The notes: generated by a model not told the origin, from the sequence alone. 64,000 nucleotides of DNA from Bradyrhizobium sp. CCBAU 53421 (GCF_015291625.1 NZ_CP030047.1:124001-188000); one strand, 5' to 3'; positions 17,261 to 27,119 are shown, counted from the first letter of the stretch. A program made the numbers and translations.

Positions 17261-17875
17261 TCATGAATGGGCGAAGATGTCCTCGGCCTCCCAGCCGTCG
17301 AGATCGAGCCGGGCGCGGGTGGGGAGGAAATCGAAGCAGGCCTGGGCGAGATCGATGCGTCCCTCGCGCGCCAGCATCACATTCAACTTGTCGCGCAGCG
17401 CATGCAGGTGCAGCACGTCGGAGGCGGCGTACGCGAGCTGGGCCTCGCTCAGGCTCTGCGCACCCCAGTCGCTCGACTGCTGCTGCTTCGACAATTCGAC
17501 GTTCAGCACTTCGCGCACCAGATCCTTCAGGCCATGGCGGTCGGTATAGGTGCGCGACAGGCGCGAGGCGATCTTGGTGCAATAGACCGGCGCCGGCATC
17601 ACGCCGAACGTGTTGTAGAGCACCGCGACGTCGAACCGCGCGAAATGGAAGATCTTGGTGATCGCAGGGTTCGCGAGCAGCGCCTTCAGGTTCGGCGAAT
17701 CGGTGTGGCCCTTCGGAATCTGGATCACGTCGGCGGTGCCGTCGCCGTTCGACATCTGCACCACGCAGAGCCGGTCGCGATGCGGATGCAACCCCATGGT
17801 CTCGGTGTCGATCGCGACGGAATCGGTGTAGCGAGTGAGATCGGGCAGGTCGCCGCGATGCAGGCGGATGGTCAT
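17261..17875 (-). CDS. RNase D-like 3'-5' exonuclease (DEDDy)
   Basis: A 204-residue protein with the exonuclease domain of RNase D but without the HRDC domains of the long E. coli enzyme. The DEDD residues are visible in AIDTETMGL (Exo I), FHFARFDVAVL (Exo II) and YAASDVLHLH (Exo III, Y-x3-D). It should trim 3' ends of tRNA or other small RNAs. The start at 17875 (MTIRLHRGDL) is preferred because the in-frame extension upstream has no similarity. It lies upstream of lptC on the same strand, separated by 181 bases. Confidence 0.9.
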   Translation of the reverse strand: MTIRLHRGDLPDLTRYTDSVAIDTETMGLHPHRDRLCVVQMSNGDGTADVIQIPKGHTDSPNLKALLANPAITKIFHFARFDVAVLYNTFGVMPAPVYCTKIASRLSRTYTDRHGLKDLVREVLNVELSKQQQSSDWGAQSLSEAQLAYAASDVLHLHALRDKLNVMLAREGRIDLAQACFDFLPTRARLDLDGWEAEDIFAHS

Positions 17876-18231
17876 GAAATAAAGCCTCGGGTCTCGGTTC
17901 GATTCGACAGACGACACTAGCCCCCAAACGCCCGGGATGCGAGCGGATAGGCGGGCACCGGGCCGCTCAGCCGGGGGTTACGCCCCGCTCTTGCCATATC
18001 CCGACAGGGCTGCCCAGCACCGCGCGAACCCTGTTGCATTTGGATCACGCTGCAATTCAAACGATTGGCGACGGGATGATCCGAGGCTCCGCGATACCCA
18101 TATGGAGGAGCGGGCATTTCGCGGTTCTTGATCACACTTCCGCGCATTTTTTTGCTTGTTCGCGCCGATGAAATCCACGAACGGCGCCCTATCTCTGCCC
18201 AGCCGCTCGCACGTCCTACTCATCTTCAGAA
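17876..18231. other. Intergenic leader between divergent genes
   Basis: This stretch separates the rnd-like gene from the divergent MFS gene. It contains an A/T-rich patch with seven T near 18148, in GCGCATTTTTTTGCTTG, which could belong to a promoter. No gene, tRNA or convincing hairpin was seen. Confidence 0.5.
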
Positions 18232-19509
18232 ATGAGCCTCATGTCGGAACAGACCATCGCCGCGCCGATCGACGCCGAGCCGCAGGAACGCGGCTTTTCG
18301 CGTTATCAAGCGTTCCTGATCGCGCTGCTTGCGTTCACGCAGTTCACCCTGATCCTCGACTTCATCATCATGTCGCCGCTCGGCGCCATCCTGATGCCGT
18401 CGCTCAACATCACGGCCGGGCAGTTCGGCGTCGCGGTCTCGGCCTATGCCTTCGCGGCCGGCATCTCCGGCATCCTCGCCGCCGGCTTTGCCGATCGCTT
18501 CGACCGCAAGCGGATGTTGCTGTTCTTCTATGTCGGCTTCACCTTCGGCACCGTGTTGTGCGCGGTGGCGCAGAATTTCCATGTGCTGCTGCTCGGCCGC
18601 ATCGTCACCGGCCTGTTCGGCGGGGTGATCGGCTCCGTCGTGCTCGCCATCGTCACCGACCTGTTCCCGCTGCATCTGCGCGGCCGGGTGATGGGCTTCA
18701 TCCAGACCGCATTCGCCGCGAGCCAGGTGCTCGGCGTGCCCGCCGGACTTTTCCTGGCCAATCACTGGAACTGGCACGTCTGCTTCGTCGCCATCGTCGG
18801 CCTGTCGATCGCGGCGATCGCGACCATCGCGCTTGTCATGGAGCCGGTCGACGGCCATCTCAAGCTGCAGCACGACCGCAACCCCTTCCAGCATCTGATC
18901 TCGACCGTGGCGCAGCCGCGCTACACGCTGGCCTTCCTGGTGACGACGCTGCTGGCGACCGGCGGCTTCATGCTGATGCCGTTCGGCAGCGCCTTCACCG
19001 TGCACAATCTCGGCATCGACATCGTCCATCTGCCGACGATCTATCTGGTCTCCGGCCTGTTCAGCATCCTGATGGGGCCGCTGGTCGGCCGCGCCAGCGA
19101 TGCGTTCGGCAAATATCCGACCTTCATCTTCGGTTGCGTGGTGTCGGCCATCATGGTGCTGATCTACACCCATCTCGGCCACGTCTCGCTGCTGACCGCG
19201 ATCATCGTCAATGTGCTGATGTTCGTCGGCATCTTCTCGCGCATGATCCCCTCACAGGCGCTGATGTCGGCGATCCCCGACGCCAGCCAGCGCGGATCGT
19301 TCAGCGCGATCTCAGCGTCGGTGCAGCAATTGTCAGGCGGGCTGGGCTCGGTGGTTGCCGCCGCGATCGTCGCCGAGAATGCCGACGGCTCGCTGCTGCA
19401 TTTCGACCGGATCGGCTACGTCGTCGTGGCGAGCTCGATGATCTCGATGATCGCGATGTACTTTGTGCAGAAGCCGATCGCGCGGCGGGCGGGGCGACGG
19501 GTGGTGTGA
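18232..19509 (+). CDS. MFS transporter, DHA1-like
   Basis: A 425-residue 12-TM permease of the drug:H+ antiporter type. The TM2-3 loop reads GFADRFDRKRML, TM4 has LLLGRIVTGLFGGV and TM5 contains VLGVPAGLFLA, a variant of antiporter motif C. A second half loop reads VGRASDAFGKYP. It probably exports a small compound or arabinose-like sugar; the substrate is unknown. It stands alone. The start at 18232 or the second methionine at 18241 are both possible. Confidence 0.85.
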   Translation: MSLMSEQTIAAPIDAEPQERGFSRYQAFLIALLAFTQFTLILDFIIMSPLGAILMPSLNITAGQFGVAVSAYAFAAGISGILAAGFADRFDRKRMLLFFYVGFTFGTVLCAVAQNFHVLLLGRIVTGLFGGVIGSVVLAIVTDLFPLHLRGRVMGFIQTAFAASQVLGVPAGLFLANHWNWHVCFVAIVGLSIAAIATIALVMEPVDGHLKLQHDRNPFQHLISTVAQPRYTLAFLVTTLLATGGFMLMPFGSAFTVHNLGIDIVHLPTIYLVSGLFSILMGPLVGRASDAFGKYPTFIFGCVVSAIMVLIYTHLGHVSLLTAIIVNVLMFVGIFSRMIPSQALMSAIPDASQRGSFSAISASVQQLSGGLGSVVAAAIVAENADGSLLHFDRIGYVVVASSMISMIAMYFVQKPIARRAGRRVV

Positions 19510-19671
19510 GGGGAAGCGCCGACTCGACACCGACCGAGGGAATGTAGGCTCCGGTCATCACTTCGGGCCAGCTGCAGCCCGACACGCAGAGCATAGATAG
19601 CGGTCACGAGGCTACGGCCTCGCCGCACCCACCCTCCGGATGCTGAGCGATTTCAATCGCTTAAAAAGGGG

Positions 19672-19758
<87 letters not shown>

Positions 19759-19897
19759 ATGTGGAGCGGCTTAGTAAGGATCGGTTACGCGCTTGTCAAA
19801 TTCGCGATCGAAAATTCAAATAGCCTGTACAGGATTGGGCTGATGGCGTATCGCGTGAAGCGCTAAATACGCCCAATCGCTCTCGAATCCGGCAGGA

Positions 19898-20875
19898 ATG
19901 GACCTCATGGCATCGAACCTGGAAACGCTCGTCACGGTATTCGGCGGATCCGGATTTCTGGGACGGAACGTGGTCCGGGCGCTCTGCAAGCGCGAATACC
20001 GGGTGCGAGTCGCGGTGCGGCGGCCCGAACTGGCCGGCCATCTGCAGCCGCTCGGCCGCGTCGGGCAGATTCACGCGGTCCAGGCCAATGTGCGCTACCC
20101 GGCCTCGGTCGAGGCGGCGATGCGTGATTCGCATATCGCCATCAATTTGGTCGGCATCCTGGCCGAGGGCGGCGGGCAGACTTTCGATGCCGTGCAGGTG
20201 AAGGGCGCCGAGACCATCGCCAAGGCGGCGGCCGCGAACGGCGCCCGGATGGTCCACGTCTCGGCGATCGGCGCCGACGCGGATTCGCTGTCGGGCTATT
20301 ACCGCGCCAAGGCGGAAGGCGAGAAGGCGGTGCAGTCGGCCCTGCCGCAGGCCACCATCATGCGTCCGTCGCTGCTATTCGGGCCCGAGGACGAGTTCAC
20401 CAACCGTTTTGCGGCGCTGGCGCGGATGTCGCCGGTGCTGCCGCTGGTCGGCGGCGGCGTCAACAGGCTGCAGCCGGCCTATGTCGCCGACGTCGCGGAT
20501 GCCGTGGCCGATGCGGTGGACGGCAAGGCGAAGGCAGGCGCGACCTACGAGCTCGGCGGGCCGGAAGTGCTGACCATGCGCGAGGTGATGCAGATCATCC
20601 TCAAGATCACCCAGCGCGACCGCATGCTGGCGCCGCTGCCGTTCGGCCTCGCCAAGCTGCAATCGTATGTCCTGCAATACGCGCCGGGGCCGTTCACGCT
20701 GACCCCGGACCAGGTCGCGATGCTGCGCGCGGACAACGTGGTGTCCGACGCCGCCAAGGCCGCCGGCCTCACTTTCGCGGGCCTCGGCATCACGCCTGAC
20801 TCGATGGAAGCGGTCGCCCCGCAATATCTCTGGCGCTTCCGCGCGGCGGGGCAGTTCCAGAAGAAGAGCGCGTAG
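19898..20875 (+). CDS. Complex I NDUFA9-like NAD(P)-binding protein
   Basis: A 325-residue atypical short-chain dehydrogenase of the NDUFA9 type, the bacterial counterpart of an accessory subunit of mitochondrial complex I. The Rossmann motif GGSGFLGRNVV is at about residues 16-26, and the block YYRAKAEGEKAV carries the YxxxK pattern. A role in complex I stability or in sugar/quinone modification is inferred from the family. It starts 139 bases after the tRNA-Leu region on the other strand. MASNLE at 19907 is an alternative start. Confidence 0.85.
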   Translation: MDLMASNLETLVTVFGGSGFLGRNVVRALCKREYRVRVAVRRPELAGHLQPLGRVGQIHAVQANVRYPASVEAAMRDSHIAINLVGILAEGGGQTFDAVQVKGAETIAKAAAANGARMVHVSAIGADADSLSGYYRAKAEGEKAVQSALPQATIMRPSLLFGPEDEFTNRFAALARMSPVLPLVGGGVNRLQPAYVADVADAVADAVDGKAKAGATYELGGPEVLTMREVMQIILKITQRDRMLAPLPFGLAKLQSYVLQYAPGPFTLTPDQVAMLRADNVVSDAAKAAGLTFAGLGITPDSMEAVAPQYLWRFRAAGQFQKKSA

Positions 20876-20892
20876 TTCACGCTCCCTAACCC

Positions 20893-20998
20893 CGTCATCC
20901 TGAGGTGCGAGCGCAGCGAGCCTCGAAGGATGAATCGGCCACAGTCGGGCCGTCGACCCTTCGAGACGGCCGCTTTGCGGCCTCCTCAGGGTGACGGT
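20893..20998. repeat. Palindromic repeat, CCTGAGGTGCGAGC family (copy 1)
   Basis: Inverted halves: GTCATCCTGAGGTGCGAGCG with CGAAGGATGA, then CGACCCTTCGAGACGGCC with GGCCTCCTCAGGGTGACGG. Related copies lie at 25266-25373 and 53491-53597. It lies between the convergent NDUFA9-like and uppP genes. Confidence 0.8.
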
Positions 20999-21022
20999 GA
21001 TGGATGGTGCCTGTGGCGGCCT

Positions 21023-21829
21023 TTACCGTCCCATCGCCAGCGCGATCAGGCCGAGCGTGCCGACGATCACGCGCCACCAGGCGAAGAAAGTGAAGCCGCG
21101 GCGGGTGACGAAGTTGAGGAAGGCCCGCACCACGATCATTGCCGTGATGAACGACACCACGAAGCCGACCGCGATGACGCTGAGATTGTCCGAGGTGAAG
21201 TCGGCGCGGTTCTTGTAGAAATCGTAGACGAACGCGCCGACCATGGTCGGGATCGCGAGGAAGAACGAGAACTCCGCCGCCGAGCGCTTGTCGGCGCCGA
21301 GCAGCATCGCGGCGACGATGCTGGCGCCGGAGCGCGACACGCCGGGGATCATCGCAAGGCACTGCGCGACGCCGATCCAGAAATACATCAACAGCGGGAA
21401 CCGGGTCGCGTCGTCCTCGTACACTTTGAGATCGAGCTGATCGACCCAGAGCAGGACGGCGCCGCCGACGATCAGCGTGAAGCAAACCACCCACGGATTG
21501 AACAGGAATTCCTTGATGTATTTGCCGGCGATCAGGCCGATCACGACGGCGGGCAGGAATGCCACCAGCACGCCGATGACGAAGCGGCGGTCGTCGGGAT
21601 TGGAGAACATGCCGAGCGCGACGCGCCACAATCTGGTGAAGTAGAGCACGAGGATCGCAAGGATCGCACCGAGCTGAATCAGGATCGCGAAGCTCTTCCA
21701 GAAATTGCCTTCGCCCAGATTGAAGAAGCGTTCCGCAAGCAGCAGGTGGCCCGTCGAAGAGACCGGCAGGAACTCGGTGACGCCCTCGACGATGCCGAGA
21801 ATCACCGCCCGCAGCATATCCGTCATCAT
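21023..21829 (-). CDS. uppP: Undecaprenyl-diphosphatase UppP (BacA)
   Basis: A 268-residue polytopic membrane enzyme that dephosphorylates undecaprenyl pyrophosphate to recycle the lipid carrier for peptidoglycan and O-antigen. Signature motifs are GIVEGVTEFLPVSSTGHL (residues 9-26) and PGVSRSGASI in the second half. The start at 21829 (MMTDMLRAV) is preferred; the longer frame adds 26 unlike residues. It diverges from the GST gene. Confidence 0.95.
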   Translation of the reverse strand: MMTDMLRAVILGIVEGVTEFLPVSSTGHLLLAERFFNLGEGNFWKSFAILIQLGAILAILVLYFTRLWRVALGMFSNPDDRRFVIGVLVAFLPAVVIGLIAGKYIKEFLFNPWVVCFTLIVGGAVLLWVDQLDLKVYEDDATRFPLLMYFWIGVAQCLAMIPGVSRSGASIVAAMLLGADKRSAAEFSFFLAIPTMVGAFVYDFYKNRADFTSDNLSVIAVGFVVSFITAMIVVRAFLNFVTRRGFTFFAWWRVIVGTLGLIALAMGR

Positions 21830-22092
21830 GATCTGATCTGCCCTGTGTGGAAAACCGAATTCTTCTCGCTTATTCGCACATTGGCCGCAATCGCAAAAAA
21901 TCGTCAAACAATGGGTTACCCGGCCGATTTGCTGAGCTATAGCGTTTTTGTGACCCGCACCATCTGCGGGGGTGGCTACCGGTTTGCGTGCTGACGCGAC
22001 ATAGAGACGAGCGGAACTTGCCTGGCAAAATCACACGGTCAGGTCACACAGGTTGATGGTTTCTTAAGCGCCGCGAAACTACCAAGGGCTCC

Positions 22093-22785
22093 ATGTATAC
22101 GCTGTATCACCATCCGTTCTGTCCGCATTCGCGCTTCATTCGCCTCGTGCTCGGCGAGTATGGCCTCGATCTGCGCCTGGTGGAGGAACGGGTCTGGGAG
22201 CGGCGCGAGGCGTTCCTGGCGCTCAATCCGGCGGCAACCACGCCGGTGCTGATCGCCGAGGGCTTTCCGCCGATCCCGGGTGCGCCAATCATCGCCGAAT
22301 ATGTCGACGAGACGCATGGCCTCGATGCCGGCGAACGGCGGCTGCTGCCGACGTCTTCGGCCGAGCGCGTCGAGGTGCGCCGGCTGATGGCGTGGTTCAA
22401 CGAGAAATTCTTCGAGGAAGCCTCCAACCCGCTGGTGACCGAGCGGATCTACAAGCGCTTCATGAGCGAGGACAATGGCGGCGGCCCGCCGGCACCGGAC
22501 ATCATGCGCGCCGCCAAGGTCAATGTGCGCTATCATCTGAGCTATATCGGCTGGCTGGCGAAGACGCGGAACTATCTCGCCGGCGACCGCCTCACCTACG
22601 CGGACCTCGCCGCCGCGGCGCATCTCTCGGCGATCGACTATCTGGGCGACGTGCCATGGAGCGAGGACGACGCGGCAAAGTCGTGGTACGCGCGGGTGAA
22701 ATCCCGCCCGTCGTTCCGCCCGCTGCTCAGCGAATGGCTGGCGGGGGTGCCGGCCTCGCGCACCTATGTGGACCTCGACTTCTGA
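22093..22785 (+). CDS. Glutathione S-transferase family protein
   Basis: A 230-residue protein with an N-terminal thioredoxin-like domain ([19 protein letters not shown], residues 2-20) and the cis-proline region TTPVLIAE, then a helical C-terminal domain with [17 protein letters not shown]. It would conjugate glutathione to electrophiles or act in stress protection. The ATG at 22093 is the only good start. Its 3' end overlaps or abuts the queG coding region, so the two are probably cotranscribed. Confidence 0.88.
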   Translation: MYTLYHHPFCPHSRFIRLVLGEYGLDLRLVEERVWERREAFLALNPAATTPVLIAEGFPPIPGAPIIAEYVDETHGLDAGERRLLPTSSAERVEVRRLMAWFNEKFFEEASNPLVTERIYKRFMSEDNGGGPPAPDIMRAAKVNVRYHLSYIGWLAKTRNYLAGDRLTYADLAAAAHLSAIDYLGDVPWSEDDAAKSWYARVKSRPSFRPLLSEWLAGVPASRTYVDLDF

Positions 22786-23924
22786 ACCAGGCGGTCCGGC
22801 TCTCCCCGTCCGATCTCAAGGCAGCGCTCGAGCGCGAGGCGCGCGCACTCGGCTTCGATGCCGTCGGCTTCACCACGCCTGATGCGACGGCAGAGGCCGG
22901 AAAACATTTTTTGGAATTCCTCGGCTCCGGCGGCCATGGCGACATGGACTGGCTCGCGGCCAGTCCGGAGCGGCGCACCGACCCGCGCGTGCTGTGGGGC
23001 GGCGTGCGTTCGATCATCATGCTCGGCGTCAATTACGGGCCCGACGACGATCCGCTGAAAATTCTCGCGCGCCGGTCGCATGGCGCGATCTCGGTCTATG
23101 CGCAGGGCGACGACTATCACGACGTGATCAAGAAGCGGCTGAAGATTCTCGCGCGCTGGCTCGCTGCCATGACCGGCGACGAGGTGAAGGTGTTCGTCGA
23201 CACCGCCGCGGTCATGGAGAAGCCGCTGGCGCAGGCCGCCGGCATCGGCTGGCAGGGCAAGCACACTAACCTCGTCTCGCGCGAGTTCGGCTCCTGGCTG
23301 TTTCTCGGCGCGATCTATTCCGCCACCGAGCTGCCGCGCGACGAGGGTGAAGCCGATCATTGCGGCAGCTGCCGCGCCTGCCAGGACATCTGTCCGACCG
23401 CGGCATTTCCAGCCCCCTACAAGCTCGATGCGCGGCGCTGCATCTCGTATCTGACGATCGAGAACAAGGGTCCGATCCCGCACGAATTCCGCAAGGCCAT
23501 CGGCAACCGCATCTATGGCTGCGACGATTGCCTCGCGGTGTGCCCGTGGAACAAGTTCGCGATGGCGGGACGCGAGCAGAAGCTCGCGGCGCGCGATGCG
23601 TTGCGCGCGCCTGCGCTCGCAGAGCTCGTGCGGCTCGACGATGCGGCGTTTCGCGCGCTGTTCGCGAAATCCCCGGTCAAGCGCATCGGCCGCGACCGCT
23701 TCATCCGCAATGTGCTGATCGCGATCGGCAACTCCGGCGATCCCAACCTCGCCGGTGAGGCGCGGCGTCTGCTCGACGATGCGAGCCCGCTGGTGCGGGG
23801 CGCGGCGGTGTGGGCGCTGTCGCAACTGATGCCGCGTGATGCGTTCGCCGCGCTGGCTTCACGCGCCGGCGGCGAGCCCGATCTCAGCGTGCAGCAGGAG
23901 TGGCGCGCGGCAGCGGCCTCTTGA
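22734..23924 (+). CDS. queG: Epoxyqueuosine reductase QueG
   Basis: Reduces epoxyqueuosine-34 to queuosine in tRNA, using cobalamin and two [4Fe-4S] clusters. The clusters bind the cysteines of [16 protein letters not shown] and [13 protein letters not shown], and a HEAT-like tail follows. The family N-terminus begins near [10 protein letters not shown]. No ATG, GTG or TTG lies at that point: the nearest ATG (22734) overlaps the GST gene by 52 bases and adds 16 unlike residues, while a CTG at 22782 overlaps the GST stop as CTGA. The ATG is listed because it is a standard codon; the true start may be the CTG. The product is 380-396 residues long. Confidence 0.9.
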   Translation: MAGGGAGLAHLCGPRLLNQAVRLSPSDLKAALEREARALGFDAVGFTTPDATAEAGKHFLEFLGSGGHGDMDWLAASPERRTDPRVLWGGVRSIIMLGVNYGPDDDPLKILARRSHGAISVYAQGDDYHDVIKKRLKILARWLAAMTGDEVKVFVDTAAVMEKPLAQAAGIGWQGKHTNLVSREFGSWLFLGAIYSATELPRDEGEADHCGSCRACQDICPTAAFPAPYKLDARRCISYLTIENKGPIPHEFRKAIGNRIYGCDDCLAVCPWNKFAMAGREQKLAARDALRAPALAELVRLDDAAFRALFAKSPVKRIGRDRFIRNVLIAIGNSGDPNLAGEARRLLDDASPLVRGAAVWALSQLMPRDAFAALASRAGGEPDLSVQQEWRAAAAS

Positions 23925-23958
23925 TTTCATCGCGCCGTTCCCGTCATGGTCGCACGCC

Positions 23959-24756
23959 ATGACAAACCAGCCTTTCTTCACCAGACACGGCGACGGCTTC
24001 ATGCCGACGTCAGTTGCGAACGGACCGTGGAGCCCGGAATCGATGCACGGCCGCGTCGTGATCGGCCTGCTCGGCTTCGTCATCGAGGAGCGCCACGGCT
24101 CCAACGATTTCGTCCCCGCACGGTTCACCGTCGACATGTTTCGGCTGCCTAACATCACGACGCCGGTCGAGGTGACGACGAGGCTGGTGCGCGACGGGCT
24201 CCGCATCAAGGTGATCGAGGCCGAGTTCGTCTCCGGCGGCACCAGCATGGCGCGCGCCTCCTGCCAGTTGTTGCGCAGGACGGAAAATGCGCCCGGCAAT
24301 GTGTGGTCGCCGCCGAACTGGCAGGTCCCGGCGCCCGCGGAGATTCCGAAACCGGCCGATCCGAGGCTCGGCATGAACGGCAAATGGGAGACGCGGCCGA
24401 TTGTCGGCCACATGGGTTCGCTCGGCGAGCGAAGGCTCTGGATGAGCGAAGTCCGCGAGCTCGTCGCGGGCGTGAAGATGACGCCGTTCGTCCATGTCGC
24501 GACCGGCGCGGATTTCGCGAGCCCCTTCGCCAACGCCGGCGATCAGGGCCTCGGCTACATCAACAGCGACGTCACGATCTATCTGCACCGTTTGCCGGTG
24601 AGCAACTGGATCGGCTTCGAGGTGGTCAACCATCACGCCACAGACGGCATCGCGATCGGCGAATGCTGGCTCTATGACGAGCAGGGACCGATCGGCACGT
24701 CCACAGTGGCAGCCCTCGCCCAGCGCAAGCCGATGACCAATCCGCCGCCGCCGTAA
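23959..24756 (+). CDS. Thioesterase-like hotdog-fold protein
   Basis: A 265-residue protein with two related halves, as in TesB/acyl-CoA thioesterase double-hotdog enzymes. The first half has GRVVIGLLGFVIEE and the conserved PARFTVDMFRLPN block; the second holds the FEVVNHHATDGIAIGECWLYDEQG strand and helix region. It may hydrolyse an acyl-CoA. It lies 34 bases after queG on the same strand, so the two may share a transcript. Substrate unknown. Confidence 0.7.
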   Translation: MTNQPFFTRHGDGFMPTSVANGPWSPESMHGRVVIGLLGFVIEERHGSNDFVPARFTVDMFRLPNITTPVEVTTRLVRDGLRIKVIEAEFVSGGTSMARASCQLLRRTENAPGNVWSPPNWQVPAPAEIPKPADPRLGMNGKWETRPIVGHMGSLGERRLWMSEVRELVAGVKMTPFVHVATGADFASPFANAGDQGLGYINSDVTIYLHRLPVSNWIGFEVVNHHATDGIAIGECWLYDEQGPIGTSTVAALAQRKPMTNPPPP

Positions 24757-24775
24757 GCTCCCACCGTCGCGCAAC

Positions 24776-25243
24776 TCATTCCAGATGCCGCCGCATCTCC
24801 GGCCGCGCCTTGAGCGCGGTGCCCTGCTTGCCGACGATCTTGGCGATCCGCTCCGGCGCGAAGTTCAGATCGAGGAACGCCGGTGCGGTGTTGGCGACCT
24901 CGTGATATTCCGTGATCTTGCCGTCGCGCAGCCGCATGATCGCGACGCCCTCGAACATCGCACGCGCGCCGTTGGCTTCCGGCAGGGTCGAGCGATAGCT
25001 GAACGTGTAGCGCGCGTAGAGCGTCGTGCCGTCGCTGATGGGATCGTGCATCACCCAGCGGAAATCGGTCGCGGTCCGGTAGAACCAGTCGTCGACCATC
25101 TCGGCGATTCTAGCGTGGCCCGCGAACGCGCCGTAGAACACGTCGTGATAGACGCCGTCCTCGGTGAAGAGGCTTGCGAAGGCCTTGCCGTTGCGCTGCT
25201 CGACCGCGTCGCAGAATGCGCGCAGCATCGTTGTTGTGTCCAT
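24776..25243 (-). CDS. SnoaL-like/NTF2-fold protein
   Basis: A 155-residue single-domain protein with the cone-shaped NTF2-like fold pattern: FCDAVEQRNGKAFASLFTED, then HDVFYGAFAGHARIAEMV and ARYTFSYRS, MRLRDGKITEYHEVAN. The aromatic and acidic residues fit the SnoaL ketosteroid-isomerase-like group, but the catalytic residues cannot be fixed. Some relatives are cyclases or isomerases, others are accessory. It is on the same strand as the downstream-lying alpha/beta hydrolase gene, separated by a repeat element. Confidence 0.7.
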   Translation of the reverse strand: MDTTTMLRAFCDAVEQRNGKAFASLFTEDGVYHDVFYGAFAGHARIAEMVDDWFYRTATDFRWVMHDPISDGTTLYARYTFSYRSTLPEANGARAMFEGVAIMRLRDGKITEYHEVANTAPAFLDLNFAPERIAKIVGKQGTALKARPEMRRHLE

Positions 25244-25265
25244 TGGCGTCTCTCCCTGTGCGCGC

Positions 25266-25373
25266 GGCCCATCCTTCGAGGCTCGCTTTCGCTCGCACCT
25301 CAGGATGACGCCTATTTCCGTAGCCGTCACCCTGAGGTGCGCGCCCTTGCGCGCCTCGAAGGGCGGCGGCGTG
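25266..25373. repeat. Palindromic repeat, CCTGAGGTGCGAGC family (copy 2)
   Basis: CATCCTTCGAGGCTCGC and GCTCGCACCTCAGGATGACG pair around a TTTC loop, followed by a second hairpin GTCACCCTGAGGTGCGCGCC with GCGCGCCTCGAAGG. It fills the gap between the SnoaL-like and hydrolase genes. Confidence 0.8.
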
Positions 25374-25374
25374 G

Positions 25375-26187
25375 CTAGATCTCCGCCACTGCCGCGATGA
25401 TGCGCGCGATGTCTTGCGGCCGCGACAGCCGGTGATCGCCGTCCTGGATCATGGTCAGCACCACATCCTCGGCCGGCAGCCGATGCACCAGCGCGAAGGC
25501 GTGCTTCCACGGCACGTCGGGATCCTGCGCGCCCTGCAGGATGCGCACCGGGCAACCGACGTCGATCTTGCTGCCGAGCAGGAGGTGGTTGCGGCCTTCC
25601 TCGATCAGGTTGCGGGTGATCGGATAGGGCGAGCCGTCGCCATATTCGGATGGCCTGAGCCAGACGCCCTTGGTCTCGATCTCGGCGCGGATCTCCGGCG
25701 AGAAACCCTTCCACATCAGTTCCTCGGTGAAGTCGGGCGCCGGTGCGATCAGCACGAGGCCGGCGAGCCGCGCCTTCGCGTTCCCACGTCTGGCGATCTC
25801 GCGCGCCAGCAGCAGCGCCATCCAACCGCCCATCGAGGACCCGATCACGACCTGCGGCCCGCTGCAGAACTGCGAGAAGACAGCGACGCTCTCCTCGAGC
25901 CAGCGGCCGATCGTGCCGTCGGCGAACTCGCCGCTGGATTCGCCGTGGCCGGAATAGTCGAACCGGACGCAGCTGCGGCCGTGCTCGGCGGCCCATGCAT
26001 CGAGCGCGAGCGCCTTGGTGCCGGTCATGTCGGACTTGAAACCGCCGAGCCAGATCAGGCCCGGAGCGCCACTTGCGCTGCCGGGATTGCTCCCGGCACG
26101 GGCGCGTACCGCGATCCGGCGTGCCCCGCTGCCCTCGCCAACCTCGATGAAGGCGGGTTCCTGTTCGGATGCAGCGGTTTGGCTCAT
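25375..26187 (-). CDS. Alpha/beta hydrolase
   Basis: A 270-residue serine hydrolase. The nucleophile elbow is GSSMGG in QVVIGSSMGGWMALL, the oxyanion region is LGGFKSDMTG and the block FDYSGHGESSG resembles ABHD10-type thioesterases. The acid and His residues are likely in LQGAQDPDVPW and DGDHRLS. A role in acyl-thioester or ester hydrolysis is inferred from the family. The gene diverges from infC across about 230 bases. Confidence 0.83.
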   Translation of the reverse strand: MSQTAASEQEPAFIEVGEGSGARRIAVRARAGSNPGSASGAPGLIWLGGFKSDMTGTKALALDAWAAEHGRSCVRFDYSGHGESSGEFADGTIGRWLEESVAVFSQFCSGPQVVIGSSMGGWMALLLAREIARRGNAKARLAGLVLIAPAPDFTEELMWKGFSPEIRAEIETKGVWLRPSEYGDGSPYPITRNLIEEGRNHLLLGSKIDVGCPVRILQGAQDPDVPWKHAFALVHRLPAEDVVLTMIQDGDHRLSRPQDIARIIAAVAEI

Positions 26188-26415
26188 GGTTCGGTCACTC
26201 GCGTGTTAGGTATCTGCTTTTCAATCGTCTGATGGCAGCGGTCAACGGCAGCCGGGCCGCCTTGCGGAGCTGATGTGCCGGCCATATGTGCCGGGCGTGG
26301 CTAAAATGCCTCGCAATTGACGGTTTTGCCGCTTAAGGAAGCGAGTTCGCTTGCCCGTAGCAGCGTCTTGCTTCAAAATATCCGCCTTCCCTTTCACAAC
26401 TTTGGAGAGTTACCC

Positions 26416-26955
26416 ATTCGCCGTCCCAATAGAGCCCCGCCCACAGTCGCCAAAGACGGGCCGCGCACCAATGACGAGATTCGCAACGCACAGATCCAGC
26501 TGATCGATGCCGATGGTGTCAACAAGGGCACCGTCGAGACCATGGTGGCCATCAAGATGGCCATGGAAGCCGGGATGGACCTCGTCGAGATTTCGCCGAA
26601 CACCAGTCCTCCGGTCTGCAAAATCATGGACTACGGCAAATACAAGTATTCCGCGCAGAAGAAGGCCGCCGAAGCCCGCAAGAAGCAGAAGGTCGTCGAG
26701 ATCAAGGAGATCAAGCTCCGCCCGATGATCGACGATCACGACTATGACGTGAAGATGCGCGCGATGCAGCGCTTCTTCGAGGAAGGCGACAAGGTCAAGA
26801 TCACCTTGCGCTACCGCGGTCGTGAGATGGCGCACCAGGAGATCGGCACCAAGCTCTTGGACAAGGTGAAGGCCGACGTTGCCGAGTTCGCCAAGGTCGA
26901 GCAGGACGCGAAGTTCGAGGGCCGCCAGGTCGTGATGGTGCTGGCGCCGCGCTAA
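26416..26955 (+). CDS. infC: Translation initiation factor IF-3 with an AUU start codon
   Basis: A 179-residue IF-3 that keeps 30S subunits free and checks start-codon pairing. The N-domain contains [16 protein letters not shown] and the C-domain the [13 protein letters not shown] block and basic strand [12 protein letters not shown]. The frame lacks ATG, GTG or TTG at the family N-terminus; ATT at 26416 follows a GGAGAG ribosome binding site and starts the conserved [18 protein letters not shown] segment. A rare AUU start is the known autoregulatory device of enterobacterial infC, so the same feedback is likely here. Confidence 0.95.
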   Translation: MRRPNRAPPTVAKDGPRTNDEIRNAQIQLIDADGVNKGTVETMVAIKMAMEAGMDLVEISPNTSPPVCKIMDYGKYKYSAQKKAAEARKKQKVVEIKEIKLRPMIDDHDYDVKMRAMQRFFEEGDKVKITLRYRGREMAHQEIGTKLLDKVKADVAEFAKVEQDAKFEGRQVVMVLAPR

Positions 26956-26986
26956 TTCGAATTAGTCGCTTTGTTGAAATGGAACA

Positions 26987-27014
26987 GCCCGCCAGGACCT
27001 CTGGCGGGCCGTTT
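26987..27014 (+). terminator. Probable terminator after infC
   Basis: GCCCGCCAG (26987-26995) pairs perfectly with CTGGCGGGC (27001-27009) across a five-base loop, followed by CGTTTC. The T-run is short, so termination may be partial. Confidence 0.6.
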
Positions 27015-27032
27015 CATGTCTGGAGGGCTCTC

Positions 27033-27119
27033 GTAGCCCGGATGGAAAGCAGCGAAATCCGGGAAGGTGCGCCCGCGGGTCGACCTGCCCCGGATCTCGC
27101 TTCGCTCCATCCGGGCTAC
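27033..27119. repeat. Palindromic repeat, GTAGCCCGGATG family (copy 2)
   Basis: GTAGCCCGGATGGAAAGC from 27033 and GCTCCATCCGGGCTAC ending at 27119, with an inner AATCCGGG/CCCGGAT pairing. It is a relative of 10185-10270 and lies in the infC-rpmI gap. Confidence 0.8.
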
